From Escallonia rubra (Eukaryota > Streptophyta > Magnoliopsida > Escalloniales > Escalloniaceae), in the NCBI GenBank assembly GCA_033065855.1, contig JAVXUO010002995.1, positions 124,001-188,000 of the forward strand: a stretch of 64,000 nucleotides of DNA, read 5' to 3'. Every line of letters begins with the position of its first letter. Position 1 is the first letter of the stretch. A program made the translations under genes and the position numbers. This document shows, in pieces, positions 1 to 11,284 of this stretch. The notes beneath the pieces were generated by a model. It saw only the letters and a list, made by a program, of their open reading frames with translations. It was not told the DNA's origin and searched no databases.

Positions 1-858
1 TCCATTACCGAATTGGTGCAATAACACTTAGCATTTCCATCACTACCCACATACTCCAAAAACACACCAATCTCCCCTCCCTTCTCCACCAACACCAGTA
101 CCCTAGGATTCGCGACAGGCAACTTACACGACTCCTGATTGCCCACTTCAACTGAAAAAATACCTCAAATGCAGCGGATTCTCCAACCTACACCCTTCAG
201 GCACATACACCACAATCAAATCAGGTGCACCCACACCGTGAATTGACCAAAACAAATCCCCCTCAAAATTCAACACGAACTCACCCACCCTATTCATAAC
301 AACCTCCGAATTTAAGCCTGACAATCCGTCAACAAACACCCCATCAGGCAATCCAGATACATTGGACAATGAATCCACGACATACCCATCAACTATTGCC
401 AGATTGGGCAATTGGTATCTTAATAAACGCCCAAAAGAGTGAAGGACTGAGGTGGGTGCGACGTGAGAGTGATATCAGACTGTGATGAAGGATGTGTCCG
501 TGAAGCGAAAAGGCTCGTCCTTGCGGGAGGGCCATGGGGTTGAGAGGAGGGATTCTGAGGAGGTGTCTCTGAGCTTTTGGAGAGGTGGTGGAGACGGGGA
601 TGAGGAGGAGGAGAGGGAGTCTTCGAGGGTCTTCGAAATTTGGAGGACAAATAGGTCAGAGTGGGCGGCAACAAGGGTGGTGGAGCTGGTTACATGGGGT
701 TGTTTGGTGGTGATTCTGGATGGTTTGGTGGCGATTCTGGGTGGTTTGGTGGCTTTGAATCTGGTTGGTTTTGGGAAAAATGTTGAGAGAGATGGTGGAG
801 TGCTGGGTTCAGACGGGTTGAAATGGAAGATTGGGGTGAAGGCCGAAACTGATGTCAT
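1..858 (-). pseudogene. ABCI7: ABCI7/SufD-like chloroplast Fe-S assembly protein, 5' part, frame-disrupted
   Basis: SufD-type subunit of the chloroplast SUF (SufBCD) iron-sulfur scaffold. On the minus strand the product starts at the ATG ending at 858 (MTSVSAFTP...), a Ser/Thr/Pro-rich segment typical of a chloroplast transit peptide. It continues through SDLFVLQISKTLEDSLSSS, STPWPSRKDEPFRFTDTSF, AIVDGYVVDSLSN, LPDGVFV, GDLFWSIHGVGAPDLIVVYV and NPRVLVLVEKGGEIGVFLEY, all of which match the order and wording of plant ABCI7. The reading frame changes near 480, near 415 and near 170, so no single frame covers it. The gene runs off the left edge, so only about the first 40-50% is present. A 9-residue upstream start at 882 is less likely. 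Either this is a pseudogene or the sequence has indel errors; the protein-level match is strong in every piece. Neighbouring DNA to the right is a low-complexity repeat, so there is no evident conserved promoter. Confidence 0.85.
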
Positions 859-1019
859 AATACTTCCTTTTGTTTGGAACAAAAGATAATTTAAATCACC
901 AAAATTTTATTTTGTGTTTGGAAAAACAAAGAAAACTGAAAGCGAATATTTTTTTAGACTATTATATACTTAATTTACGAGGAAACAACAATTACAGCAA
1001 GTGGTTTCACATATACTAG

Positions 1020-1695
1020 TTGCAATACATATCGGTCGCGGTGTCCGAATAGTAATGGTGTAAATGGTGGTGCAGCAGCATTGACGATGACAGTGATGGG
1101 TGGTCAATCGTGAAGATGATAGTGGTGGTAGGGACAATGACAGTAGTGAGGGTGATGGCATCGACGACGATGGTGGTTGTGGTGGTGTGGTGTCAGTAGT
1201 AGTGTTGTCCAATGGCATCAGCGATAGCGTACACCAGTAACGGTAGTGGTGGGGCAGTCTAGTAATGGTACCACTGGTAGTGGTGCTAGTGGTACCAGGA
1301 TGACACTAGTGATAATGATGGCGACAAAAGTTATGGTGACGACAACATCGACAATGGTGGTGGTGGAGGAGTTGTGTTCTTGGTAGTGGTGGTGGTGTGG
1401 CATCAACGGTGATGGTAGAGGGGGCAATGTAGTGATTCTAACGATGGTAGTGGTGGTGGTAGTATCTAGGAGATAATAGTGGCATGTTGGTGATAATATT
1501 CATCATGATGGCAGCAACAGAGACGACGATGGTGGCGGTGGTGACGATGGTGGCAGTGGTGATGACTATTATGTTGATCGCGACACAGTTGATACAGTGA
1601 AACCAATATTAGTAGTAGTTACAATGACGGTGGGTGGCAACATTGTTGGTGGTAGTAGTGGTATGGTGGCAGCACCGACGATGGTGGTGGTGGTA
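1020..1695. repeat. Degenerate GTG/GTA-rich low-complexity block, left half
   Basis: Imperfect trinucleotide-like sequence dominated by GGTGGTAGT, GTGGTGGTG and GATGATG on the plus strand. Apparent reading frames here are Thr/His/Val-rich artefacts. The same kind of sequence resumes at 12083, and both halves contain a GTGGTGGCAGCACC-like stretch. The block was therefore probably continuous before the CACTA element at 1696-12082 inserted. Confidence 0.7.
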
Positions 1696-1773
1696 TACTA
1701 CAATAAACTGCCCCAGCGGTGGTTGCTAAAGGGGGGAAACGCGGTCAGTAAACCATTTTAGCGACAGCAAAAA

Positions 1774-2040
1774 CACTGCAAGAAATAGTGCCTTTAGCGA
1801 CCGTCAGACGCGGTCGCTAAAGGTATAAAAGCGTTCGCTATAGGCCAGGTCGCTAAATTTTAGCGACCGCTTTTAAAATTCGGTCGCTAAATTTAGTGAC
1901 CACGTTGACTAGATTTAGTGACCGCCTTATGCGGTCGCTAAATGTTTTTTAATTTAATTTTTCTTTTAATATTTTTATTAAATTATATTATATCTTTAGC
2001 GACCGAATTAGCGACTAACAATTGTGGTCGCTAAACCAAC
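1774..2040. repeat. Left subterminal repeat region of the 10.4 kb CACTA element
   Basis: Contains about a dozen direct and inverted copies of a 9-12 bp motif around AGCGACCG / CGGTCGCT, for example near 1795, 1811, 1849, 1862, 1883, 1932 and 1998. In this superfamily such motifs are the binding sites of the second element protein (TNPA in En/Spm). The matching right block lies at about 11930-12070. Confidence 0.75.
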
Positions 2041-2244
2041 ATTGTCAACGGTCAATTTTCCAAACCAATCAGCGCTCATGCGCCCAAGACACGTGTTTTT
2101 CTTGCTTCGTGCGCGACTTAGACATTTCATTTTCACGTCGACATCACTAACGCTAGAACGTTTGTAACGCCAAGACCACCCGAGCACCTTTTCATCAAAA
2201 ACATCGGCCGACGACACATTTAGAGAAACGGGGTCAAGGGGCAA

Positions 2245-3010
2245 ATGGCCTTGGCCAACTTCAGGGGGTCGGCCTCGGCCTTCCCCATGCCATGGGGGTC
2301 GGCCTTGGCCTCCTACAGGGGTTGGCCTCAGCCATTTTCCCCCAGTGGTTCACCCCTTTGCCCCACACTCCTTTTTCGTACTTCTTTCCCCTTGTATGCT
2401 ACGTCCGTAACCTTGGCACCTTCCTCGCTACTTGGGCACCATTCTTCGCAACGGGGTCATAACACATCTTCCAGATTCGTCGGTGCTGACCAAGACTCCT
2501 ACCGACGGCGCGCCCGAAGGTCGCAAAGGGGGAAGTGGCCTGGGGCTTTGAAAATGGAAGTTGGCCAAATGGCCTTGGCCAACCCCAGGGGGTCAGCCTC
2601 GGCCTTCCCCATGCCATGGGGATCGGCCTCGGCCTTCTGGAGGGGTTGGCCTCGACCATTTTCCCCTGGTGGTTCACCCCTCTGCGCAAACCCCTTTTCG
2701 CACTTTTTTTGCTTCGTACGCTTTGCACGTGACTTTGACATCTCGTTCGTCATGTAGATAAGATTCACGTCAACACGCTTGTCATAATGCAACTTTCGGA
2801 TTTGTCTTTGCTCATCAAACCACCTACCGTCGGCGCGCCCAAAGTTCACCGAGAAGGGGGGAGTGGCCCTGGGCTCCTTCATGAGAGTTGGCCATTTGGC
2901 CTTGGCCAGCCTCGGCCTTCCCCATGCCTAGGGGGTCGGCCTCAGCCTCCAGGAGGGGTTGGCCTTGGTCTTCCCCCCATTTTGGCCTATGGTCTCCCCG
3001 CCCGCGCGCA
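2245..3010 (+). repeat. GC-rich tandem repeat, unit about 325 bp, about 2.3 copies
   Basis: The phrase ATGGCCTTGGCCAAC followed by CAGGGGGTC and CCTCGGCCTTCCCCATGCC recurs at 2245 and 2570. A truncated copy starts near 2890. The full unit, including GACGGCGCGCCC near its end, spans about 325 bp. Apparent open frames in all directions are by-products of the high GC. It lies between the left subterminal region and the transposase relic of the CACTA element. Confidence 0.75.
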
Positions 3011-3296
3011 CTTGTTTTCTCCAGTCTTTGCACCTCCCCGATGTTCACGGACGTTCGTACATCAACCTCGCGACGTCCGTCATGCATCAACCTCACGACG
3101 TCCGTCGTGCATCAACCTCGCGACGTCCGTCGTCCATGACCGCACACTGCTCCCGCAATGCCCATCGCCCAAAGTCGCGCGCTACCGCCGAATGACCCGT
3201 CGCCGATGACCGCATACCATCACTCCCAACTTTGTCACTACTACATGTTGTATTCATTATCTTGTTATGACAGGTACACTTAGCTCACATCCTGTC

Positions 3297-3860
3297 TTTG
3301 GGACACCCGACGCTCGTGCGCCATTTCCATGATACGTGCCCTCGATACCAAGTATTGCTTCGCGACGTTCGTCGCCGCGCCCGCGCGCCATCGTCTTTAT
3401 ACGTGACCCCGGCACTAAGTATTGCTCCGCGACGTTAGTCGCCGCGTCCTCGCGACGTCGCCTTGATACGTGCCCCCAGTACCAAGTATTGCTCCGCGAC
3501 GTTCGTCGCCGCGCCCTCGCGCCATCCTCATGATACGTGCCCCCGGCACCCAGTATTGCTCCGTGACGTTTGTCCCCGTGCCCTCGCACCTTCGTCATGA
3601 TACGTGCCCCCGACACAAAGTATTGCTTCGCGACGTTCGTCGTCGTACTACTTTCATAACACGTGCCCCCGCCCCAGGTATTGTCTCCGCGACGTTCGTC
3701 GCCGCGCCCGTGCGCCACTTTCATAACACGTGCCCCGGCACTAAGTATTGTCTTCGCGATGTTCATCCCCGCGCCCGTGCACCACTTTCATAACATGTGC
3801 CCCGGCACCAGGTATTGTCTCGTGCTATAGGCACCGCGCCCATGCGCCACAATCATGTTG
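3297..3860 (+). repeat. GC-rich tandem array, unit 65-69 bp, about 8 copies
   Basis: Each unit contains GTATTGCTCCGCGACGTTCG, then GCCGCGCCC, then a GATACGTGCCCCCGGCACC-like stretch. Copies begin near 3350, 3419, 3484, 3552, 3619, 3680, 3747 and 3813. Units are contiguous with no unique spacers, so this is a minisatellite rather than a CRISPR-like array. Confidence 0.8.
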
Positions 3861-3862
3861 CA

Positions 3863-4430
3863 TGCTACCGGGATGGGCTCACAACCTTATAGCCATCACC
3901 GTCTCAATCACAGGGGGGGTTTCGGCCCTCATACCGGGATGGGCTCGCAAGCTTATAGCCATCGCTGTCTCAATCACATGGGGGTTTCAGCCCTCGTACG
4001 GGGATGGGCTCACAACCTTATAGCCATCGCAGTCTCAATCACAGGGGGGGTTTCAGCCCTCGTACCGAGATGCGTTCACAACCTTATAGCCATCGCCGTC
4101 TCAATCACATGGGGGTTTTAGCCCTCGTACCAGGATGGGCTCACAACCTTATAGCCATCGCCGTCTCAATCACAGGGGGGCTTCGGCCCTCGTACCGGGA
4201 TGGGCTCATAACCTTATAGCCATTGCCGTCTCAATCACAGGGGGGCTTCGGCCCTCGTACCGGGATGGGCTCACAACCTTATAGCCATCGCCGTCTCAAT
4301 CACAGGGGGGGCTTCGGCCCTCGTACCGGGATGGGCTCACAACCTTATAGTCATCGCCGTCTCAATCACAAGGGGGGCTTCGGCCTTCATACCGGGATAG
4401 GCTCACAACCTTATAGCCATCGCCGTCACA
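3863..4430 (+). repeat. Tandem array, unit 60-69 bp, about 9 copies
   Basis: The unit carries GGGATGGGCTCACAACCTTA, TAGCCATCGCCGTCTCAATC and CAGGGGGG, then TTCGGCCCTCGTACC. Copies start near 3872, 3941, 4003, 4068, 4134, 4199, 4265, 4330 and 4396. Copies are very similar, so the array is younger or better homogenised than the surrounding transposon. The unit is unrelated to the adjacent 65-69 bp array. Confidence 0.85.
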
Positions 4431-5262
4431 GTCCCAGGGAGCTCCGGCACGAGGACCCCTCGCCATGGACTCAGAGCACTGGGCTGCGACCATATACGCT
4501 CATGTTACCATTGATCGCCGACATCACCAGGGCAATGACCCCCGCGTCACTCCGCGACGGGAGCAAGTCCTCGGAGGGCATGGCGCCTAGTTCGCCAGGA
4601 AGTTGGCTATAGAGGCACCCCTCACCACTGTCAGTTTCTCTGCGCGTCTCTTAAAGCACATTGTGGTATTCAGTAAGGGCTTGGATTGGTGGCTGGGGCA
4701 AGGGGATTACTCTGATCATGCCGTCATGGTATGGTCAGTCTTTTTAGACAGGTAGAGCGACGTTGTGCGAGGCAGACAACGCGAATTTGGGAATCGGCCG
4801 TCCAACAGAGAACTGATATTTTAGGACCCCCTGGTGACGTGTCACTCCGAGGGGATGACATGTGGTACTTTATCACATAAGCACATTGTTTCCTATAAAT
4901 AGTGAACTTACAACTCAAAAAAGGACTTCTTTATTCTCACAAAAATCACTTTCTCACTCTAGAATTGGAGAGCTCTTGGATTCTTGAGAGATAAACATAA
5001 AATTGGAAATGGCTTAAGATCGTACCATTGGACCGTGACTTGGACCTCGACTCGGACCCTGACATGGACTATCGACTGCTGGCCCTGTTCGTCTTAGCAT
5101 TCCCTTCGCAGCATTGCCAGTCCTCACGGCCTGTCTGGGAAGCCTTGCTCTCAGCCCTTGCTCCGTCCTTGCTGTCTCTTACTTTACATACTTGGAAGCT
5201 GACATGGACTATAGCCTTTGTGGTACCTCCACGTAAGTACGAACCCACTTTCCTTGACATCA
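4431..5262 (+). other. Unassigned segment between the tandem arrays and the transposase relic
   Basis: No coding sequence is recognised. It holds a TATA-like box (4894-4902) followed by an A-rich leader-like stretch. Short frames here have no family resemblance. It may include the promoter and 5' exons of the transposase gene, decayed beyond recognition, or a piece of another element. Confidence 0.4.
4894..4902 (+). promoter_or_regulatory. Candidate TATA box, TATAAATAG
   Basis: A good match to the plant TATA consensus, about 370 bp upstream of the first recognisable transposase segment and on the same strand. It is a plausible relic of the transposase gene promoter, supported by sequence and position only. 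Confidence 0.3.
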
Positions 5263-7306
5263 GGTATCAAAGGGAATACAAAGGATACTCTTAAAGCTCG
5301 CTTAGACATGAAAGATATGAACATACGACAAGAATTGCATCCAGTTGAAGTTGGTGCAGGCAAGTATATATAAGTTACCTGCTGCAAGTTTCACAATGTC
5401 CAGGGATGAGAAAAAGGATTTTCTCCATGTGCTGATGGCTACTCGTTAAATATCAGCTGCTGCGTACTTGAAAAAGATGCAAGATTTTAGGTCTTAAGAG
5501 TCATGATTGCCTTATCCAAATGCATCAAATTCTTCTGATAACACTAAGAGGGGTATTACAAGAGGATGTTTGCTCTTCTATAATTGACATATGTCAATTC
5601 TTCAAAGAGTTGTGTTCTAAAAATTACCGGGTAGAAGAATTTGAACGACTTAGTAGGAAGATAGTATTGACAATCTGTCATCTTGAGATGATATTTCCAC
5701 AGGCTTTCTTAGACATAATAGTTCATTTGCCTATTCATCTTGCGGAGGAGGCAAGGATCCTTGACCTGTACAGTATCGCCAAATGTTTCCATTTGAAAGG
5801 TAAAAAGCTTTTCATTATTTTTTATTTGATATTAGATGACACTTAAAGGTTAATGTAATTTATATTACATGATTATAGATACATGTTTAAGCTAAAAGGC
5901 TATATTCGATGCAAGAGCCGCCCCGTAGGGTTGATTGCAGAAGGGTTATTAGTGGAAGAGTGTTTAAGATTTTGCACATTGTACTTAGAAGGTTCTCATC
6001 CAGCACGGACTCGACCAGGAAGGAATAAAGATGGATATGTTGAAGAATTGACTGGAAGCTTGTACATTTTTGGCGTAAAGGTAGATTTTTAGGTACCTCC
6101 ACGACTCATCTAGATGTGAAGGATACAGAAACTGCACATCGCTACGTGTTGTTTAACTATGATGAGTTAGAAGAGTATCAAACGTAAGCAGTTTTCTCAA
6201 CGCATTGCTAAGATATTTAATTTTGGCTTAGTATATGGATAATACGTTATTACACGATGTCATTGCAGCCTATGTCAGGGTGTGTGCATAATGATGCTAG
6301 GAAGACGTAGAAAGAAACCTACACCAAGGGAAGGTGATATAATTGCATAAAAAATAAGTTTGCCAAATGGTTTACTGGTCATGTGAGTTCTCTTTATGTA
6401 TTCAAGATTAGTTTTTTTGAATTTGCGTTTGAGTATTTTCTTATTACTTGATTTGAAATTTCATAGGTAAAAACTTTGAGGGTTGGGGTTTTAAAGGAAA
6501 TAACTGCCCTTGCATGTGGTCCAAGTGATATTGTGAAGAGAGGCAATGGTTATTTGATAAACGGATATAGGTTTCACACTGAGCGCCTTGAGCAGAAAAG
6601 AAAAACACAAAATAACGGAGTGTTTGTCTCAGCTACTACATGTGGTTATTCATTGTCTAGAGATAGAAATCCTGCAGAAGACTTATTAGAGTACTTTGGT
6701 GTTTTGGAAGATATAATTGAGCTAGATTATTTTGGAGCAGGAAAGGTGATACTTTTTAAATGCAAATGGTACGACACTGTGAATCAAAATACAGGGATCA
6801 AAACAGATCCATATGGATTTACACTTGTTAACTCGAAGAGGTTTATTTATAAAGATGAACCATTTGTGTTGGCTTCTTAAGTGCAGCAGCTGTTCTTCAT
6901 GGATCATCCAAGGGACAGTGATTGGCATGTGGTTATTCGAAGAAGGCCAAGAGACTTTTGTGAAGACGTGGAAGAGGAAGACAATGAACATGAAGAGCAA
7001 TCATCACTATCCTGAAGTGAGCCACAGGTTGTTCAAGATGTAGAAAATATCACTTGGGCTAGAAATAACATTGAAGCCGAAATAGTCGAGGAATGTCCAG
7101 CAAAAAGGTCCAGAAACGCACAACCATTGGGGCAAGCTAAAAAGCGAAGATTTGAGACCTTTGTAGATGACGAGGAAGAGGAGGAGGGAAAGGGACATGA
7201 GGATGTGAATATGGATGAGGAGGAGGAGGCGGCGACAGAGGAAGATGAAAATGAAAATGAAGAGGAAGAGGCAGAGGCAGAGAGTGATTCTATAAGTAGT
7301 GATTGA
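5263..7306 (+). pseudogene. TNP2/TNPD-type CACTA transposase relic, C-terminal half
   Basis: Successive segments match the C-terminal part of plant En/Spm TNP2 transposases. They are GNTKDTLKARLDMKDM with ELHPVE (5263-5370); a DUF4218 core with LRGVLQEDVCSSIIDICQFF and FLDIIVHLPIHLAEEARIL (5520-5800); and LKGYIRCKSRPVGLIAEGLL with VEECLRFCTLYLEG (5880-6030). These are followed by AHRYVLFNYDELEEY (6135-6185) and a DUF4216 domain with RFHTERLEQKRKTQNNGVFV and FKCKWYDTVN (6470-6990). A Glu/Asp-rich tail ends near 7306. GT...AG boundaries are visible, for example after HLKG at 5800 and before 5880. Internal stops (after LHVLMATR near 5450, and before ESWL near 5490) and frame changes make it non-functional. 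The N-terminal catalytic half is not recognisable. Confidence 0.85.
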
Positions 7307-7504
7307 TTTTTTTTCTGTGTACTATTTTTTTCTGTGTACTGTATCTATTTCTGAATAAAAGTTCTAAATGAATCATGTCTTTGTTTGTTCATTTATTTTG
7401 TTTTTTGTAGTCGATGAATTAAAGGTTAACTTCAATTTTGCTTTCAGTCATTATCTATTCCAGTTTTGATTATGCTTACACAATATTTGTATCTATAGTA
7501 TTTC

Positions 7505-7702
7505 CATGCCTAATAAATGGCAGCTTCGAGCACGGGGAGGTCGCAGTGCACAAGTGCCATCACGAGATTCTCCCAATGTTGAGATCAACAAGCAGCACAA
7601 TGTCGAGGTACAAACTGATGCAAATGTCGCTGCGATTACTGACCCACCCAACATCGAGGATGAGGCGCTTGATGCTGAGATGACCAGTCATCTTGAGGGG
7701 TG
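7505..7702 (+). pseudogene. Possible first exon of the second CACTA gene
   Basis: Short frame MPNKWQLRARGGRSAQVPSR... with an Arg/Gly-rich start and acidic continuation. It lies just beyond the transposase relic and on the same strand, which is where the TNPA/Transposase_24 gene begins in related elements. Family assignment rests mainly on position. The downstream sequence is split by repeats and by the nested CACTA at 8559. Confidence 0.35.
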
Positions 7703-7719
7703 ACAAATTGACCCACCAT

Positions 7720-8558
7720 TCAGAGGTAAAGCTGAGTTTTGAGAAGGAAAAAGCTGATTTTATGCTATCTATATTGTCATAATTGGTAGTAAGAGAAGGA
7801 AAAGGCTGATCGGTAGTAAGATAAGGATGCAGAACACTTGCAAAGCCACAGGCACTCATAACAGATTGCTTGGGTATGGTTTAAGTGAAGCATACCGAAC
7901 TATATAAGTCTTGTCCATAGCTTTGCAGTTACTATCAAGTGAGGCCCTAGCTAGGCCCTAGTCCTTAAGAACTGTAAAGCACTCAACTGCCGTTAAATGC
8001 AACATTTGAGATGACACCATTGGCAAAGGCCTAGTCCTTAGTGAATTCCTGGCAGAAGTTGGCAAATGCCCTAGTTCGGTAATTGATCCCAACTGCCAAT
8101 AGAAATTAGGTATTCACTGCTGAAGTAGTAGTATACTCCAAATCTCCTTAGCTGACTGACAAGAGTAAAGTTAACGCTTAAAGTTTTCCCTGTGTGAGTG
8201 GTAGAAGAGGTATCATCAAGCAGAAAATGGCACCATTTATGTCTGTCTATAGTCCTTAGTCTATTTTTTCATAGTAGCTAGAAAATGAAAGCACACGTGG
8301 GGATGTTTCCAGCGAACCAAACCAACTCTCACCAGTGAAAAATTAGGCCTTTAGTCCTTAGTGAATTCTTTGCAGAAGCTGGTATGAAATAGAAGGGAGT
8401 TCCCAGTTCCCAGATCTGATGATCTCAGAAACATCTTAAGATTTGGCGGCATTATAAAAAATTGGTAATGCCTACAAAGAAGTTGTTCCCTCATGTTTAG
8501 TCCATAAAAGCAAAGTGTTCAATCCATTTTTAGTCCATAATGCCTACCAAGAAGCTGT
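7720..8558 (+). other. Non-coding interior of the large CACTA element
   Basis: No protein family is recognised. It contains loosely repeated phrases such as CCTAGTCCTTAGTGAATTC (near 8029 and 8353) and AATGCCTACAAAGAAG (near 8467 and 8540, again at 9682). This indicates local duplication of intronic or intergenic element sequence. Confidence 0.5.
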
Positions 8559-9598
8559 CACTACAAGAAATTTGTCATTTAGCGACAAATAAATCATCGA
8601 CAAACTTGGGTTCGTCAACAAAGGTATATGAACGTTGACGAATACTGTGTTCATCGATAATACTTCAATATTTCTTGACGAATACATTTATTCGTCAATA
8701 AATCAAAATTTTTATCGACGAATTTAGAAATTGTCAAAAGATGTTTGACGAGAAGTGACCTGGGAGAGAAGAATTTTTGGCACGTGTTTGAATTTATTTT
8801 TCACAATTAGAGACGAATATAGTTCGTCAAGAAAGCTGAAAAAAATAAGTTCTCATTTCCGCGCTTCCTTTCTATCTCTCTGTATTTCTCTCTTTTTCTC
8901 TCTCACCGTTAACTTTAAAAAAAAAAATTATACCGCCCCCCCTCTTTCTCTCTCTCTCTCCCTCCTCGATCTGGTGTGCAACTTCTCCACTCTCACTTTC
9001 GCATCTCTCTCTGGCCGACGGGCGATGGCCGGACGGCGACAAGGGCTTTCTCCTTCTCCCTCGAGTCAAGACAGCCCAAGAGAAGACCGGCCTGAACAAG
9101 GTCTTCAATTCTTCATTCTTGTTTCAGATTCGAGAGAAGACCGACGAGTGACCGGCGACGGAGGCGGGTGACCAGTGAAGGCTCCATCGGCCAACATTCC
9201 TCTGGTAAGCGATGAATCGGCGACGATATCTTTGATTCTCTCTGACCCCCGCAAATATGCAATCAACACATGCAAGTTCTGTTGTTCAAATTGATGCTTC
9301 AATAAATTAAACCATTCTTGACGAACTTGAACATGTAGCCACAAATTTTGGTGAACTATTCCGACGAAATTATTTGTCGTTAAATCTCAGACATTCATTG
9401 ACGAAGTGTAAAATCGTCAATAAATATGATTTTTAATGACGAACACTGATGTTCGTCGAGAAAAAACCTTTCTTGACACACCGCGTCCTTGATGAACTTA
9501 GTTACGATTTATTTTCGTCGTTGTATGGATTTCTTGACGAACATTCCGCCTTCCCTGGTGAACCACGTTCGTCATGAAAGGTCCAATTTCTTGTAGTG
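8559..9598 (+). mobile_element. Non-autonomous CACTA element, 1040 bp, nested in the larger CACTA
   Basis: Perfect terminal CACTACAAGAAATT at the left and its inverse AATTTCTTGTAGTG at the right, with TGT duplicated at 8556-8558 and 9599-9601. Subterminal sequence is full of TTCGTCAA/TTGACGAA-type motifs on both sides, distinct from the AGCGACCG motif of the host element. The middle (about 8860-9180) is CT-rich with a short frame starting MAGRRQGLSPSPSSQ. No transposase domain is present, so it must have moved in trans. The intact termini and target duplication show it is younger than the element it entered. Confidence 0.92.
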
Positions 9599-9600
9599 TG

Positions 9601-9890
9601 TTAACTTTCATGGGGCAAGGTATCTGAGGTGCATTAGTAGTAGACTTCAGTCTATTATTTGGTTATTAACTTCAGTCCATAATGCCTACAAAGAAGCTGT
9701 TGCCTCTCTCTTGTATATCATGTCTAGCTGAAAACTTGATCTGCTACTCTAAAAAGTCAATTAAGAGGTGCATTAAGGGCTACATTTCTTGCTTCACTGT
9801 AACTTTTTATGCGGCAAGGAATCTGAGGTGCATTAGTACTAGACTTCAGTCTATTATTAGCTTATTAATTTCAGTCCATTATGTGCCTGT
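9601..9890 (+). repeat. Direct repeat pair flanking the nested CACTA site
   Basis: The sequence around GGCAAGGTATCTGAGGTGCA, TAGACTTCAGTCTATTATT and CAGTCCATAATG at about 9601-9690 recurs at about 9797-9885. The second copy reads CTGTAACTTTTTATGCGGC across the point where the nested element inserted. It therefore serves as an internal model of the empty site. Confidence 0.75.
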
Positions 9891-10329
9891 CAGCAAGGTA
9901 TCTGAGTATGTATACATTCATTTCATAACTTCTGTGATTGTCTAATTTGTATACCAAGCAACATGTCTCTATGACCACACTTGCGGACTTTCCTGTGGTG
10001 AATATGCGTATATCATGCAGCATGCCTGGTGTTGGACTAATGGTCAGGGTCAGTCTGATTTCTTGGGACATGTTCTTTTCTTGCAGGTTATAGTTCATCA
10101 AATAAGCGAGGGAGACACACAAATATGTAGGGTATGAAAATTGGGGTCATGCTAATATTGGTGCATTTCATGAGCTTGGTACTTTTATTGGTTTTATCAG
10201 CAATTCCATTTAGATAAAGTGGGGTGCGTTCCCAAACTAAGAGAGAATCTAAAGAAAGACCATAGGGGAAGGGAATGCTTTCTTTTCTGCAGTGATTGGC
10301 TAAACATGTCATTGGAACGCTTGTAAGAA

Positions 10330-11090
10330 TAGCAGTTCCGTTTCCGTCCCTGCGGGATTGGCTGATAACTTACGAAATGGGTTGATGCATCGATCAGACC
10401 CTTCCCTTAAACGGAAGCCAAGTTCCATGGCCAGAACCCATCAAAGTGCGAGTTGAATCATGATCAGAGCAGCCAAGGGGTTTGATTTACAAATAGAGAT
10501 TCAATTGGGTGGCACGTTTGAGCAAGCTGTTACCAATTAATTACACCTTGGGCTGACGTTCCATAGGAGGACAAAGAAAAGGCTTGGGAGGAGATCAAGG
10601 TATTATTAAGTTATGCATTTCTTAAATTTATCCTAAGCTACACGTGAAATTTTTTATGCTATTGTACTTGTGGTCACAGAAGAGATTCACAACGGCTCAT
10701 CCTCTTGCTAAAAATGCTATAATGTGTACTTTTAACACCCGTTGGAAAGATTGAAAATGCTCGTTAAAGAGAAAATTCTTCAAGCCGGATGATATACCAG
10801 CTTCACATGCACTTGTTGCAGCTGGCAAAAGGGCAGATTAACTGTAGTGGCAAACCTTGTCGAGCTATTGGCAGCGTGAAGAAGTTATAGTATTAACTAA
10901 ACTTGGATTTATTTACATAATTCATGTTCTTCTTTGATATCTACTAATTAATATGCTTTAAATTGCAGAATGAGGCAAAGTTAAACAGCAAAAATACAAA
11001 GAGCATCAATGCAATTCCACATACCCTAGGCCGAACATCCAGTTCACGGAAGGAGGAAGAATATGTACACACTTTTAGTGACTTGTGTGA
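10330..11090 (+). pseudogene. Transposase_24/TNPA-type second CACTA gene relic
   Basis: Fragments resemble the plant Ptta/En/Spm Transposase_24 family in the right order. They are VPFPSLRDWLITYE (10336-10378), then KRFTTAHPLAKNAIMCTF with TRWKD (10680-10757), then WQTLSSYWQREEV (10851-10889). A probable intron ending in TTGCAG at 10969 follows, then NEAKLNSKNTKSINAIPHT with GRTSSSRKEEE (10970-11060). The WxxLxxYW motif and the basic-His-Thr stretch after the intron are the clearest family hallmarks. Frames shift between blocks and stops interrupt it. The product would bind the subterminal AGCGACCG repeats in a live element. Confidence 0.6.
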
Positions 11091-11149
11091 ATCATAGGTC
11101 TAGAGAATGAGAAGGAGAATCCTAGTTTCAATGTAAAGGATGGGTGAGC

Positions 11150-11284
11150 CAATGTTATAAGTCACAGCATAGCCTTTACCAGTATCAACTAATCATGAAG
11201 AGAAAATATATTTTCTCTTCTTAAATCTTTCACAAATGCCAATGTTATAAGTCACAACATAGCCTTTACCAGTATCAACTAATC
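11150..11284 (+). repeat. Direct repeat, about 48 bp, two copies
   Basis: CAATGTTATAAGTCACA, then CATAGCCTTTACCAGTATCA and ACTAATCA, occurs at about 11151 and again at about 11239, with one or two differences. It lies 3' of the second CACTA gene relic. Confidence 0.8.

Noticed and set aside
970-1427. Two minus-strand frames with Thr/His/Val-rich products
   Set aside because: They are translations of the degenerate GTG/GTA low-complexity block and have no family features.
1774-1792. This CACTGCAAGAAATAG terminus as the true left end of the large CACTA
   Set aside because: Its flanking AAA does not match GTA at the right end, whereas the 1696 end does. Kept only as an alternative.
3297-4430. 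CRISPR-like spaced repeats
   Set aside because: The repeats are contiguous, with no unique spacers, and the DNA is plant nuclear. They are minisatellites.
2245-4612. Many overlapping open frames on both strands
   Set aside because: They arise from GC-rich tandem repeats; the predicted proteins simply repeat the unit, and frames exist on all strands.
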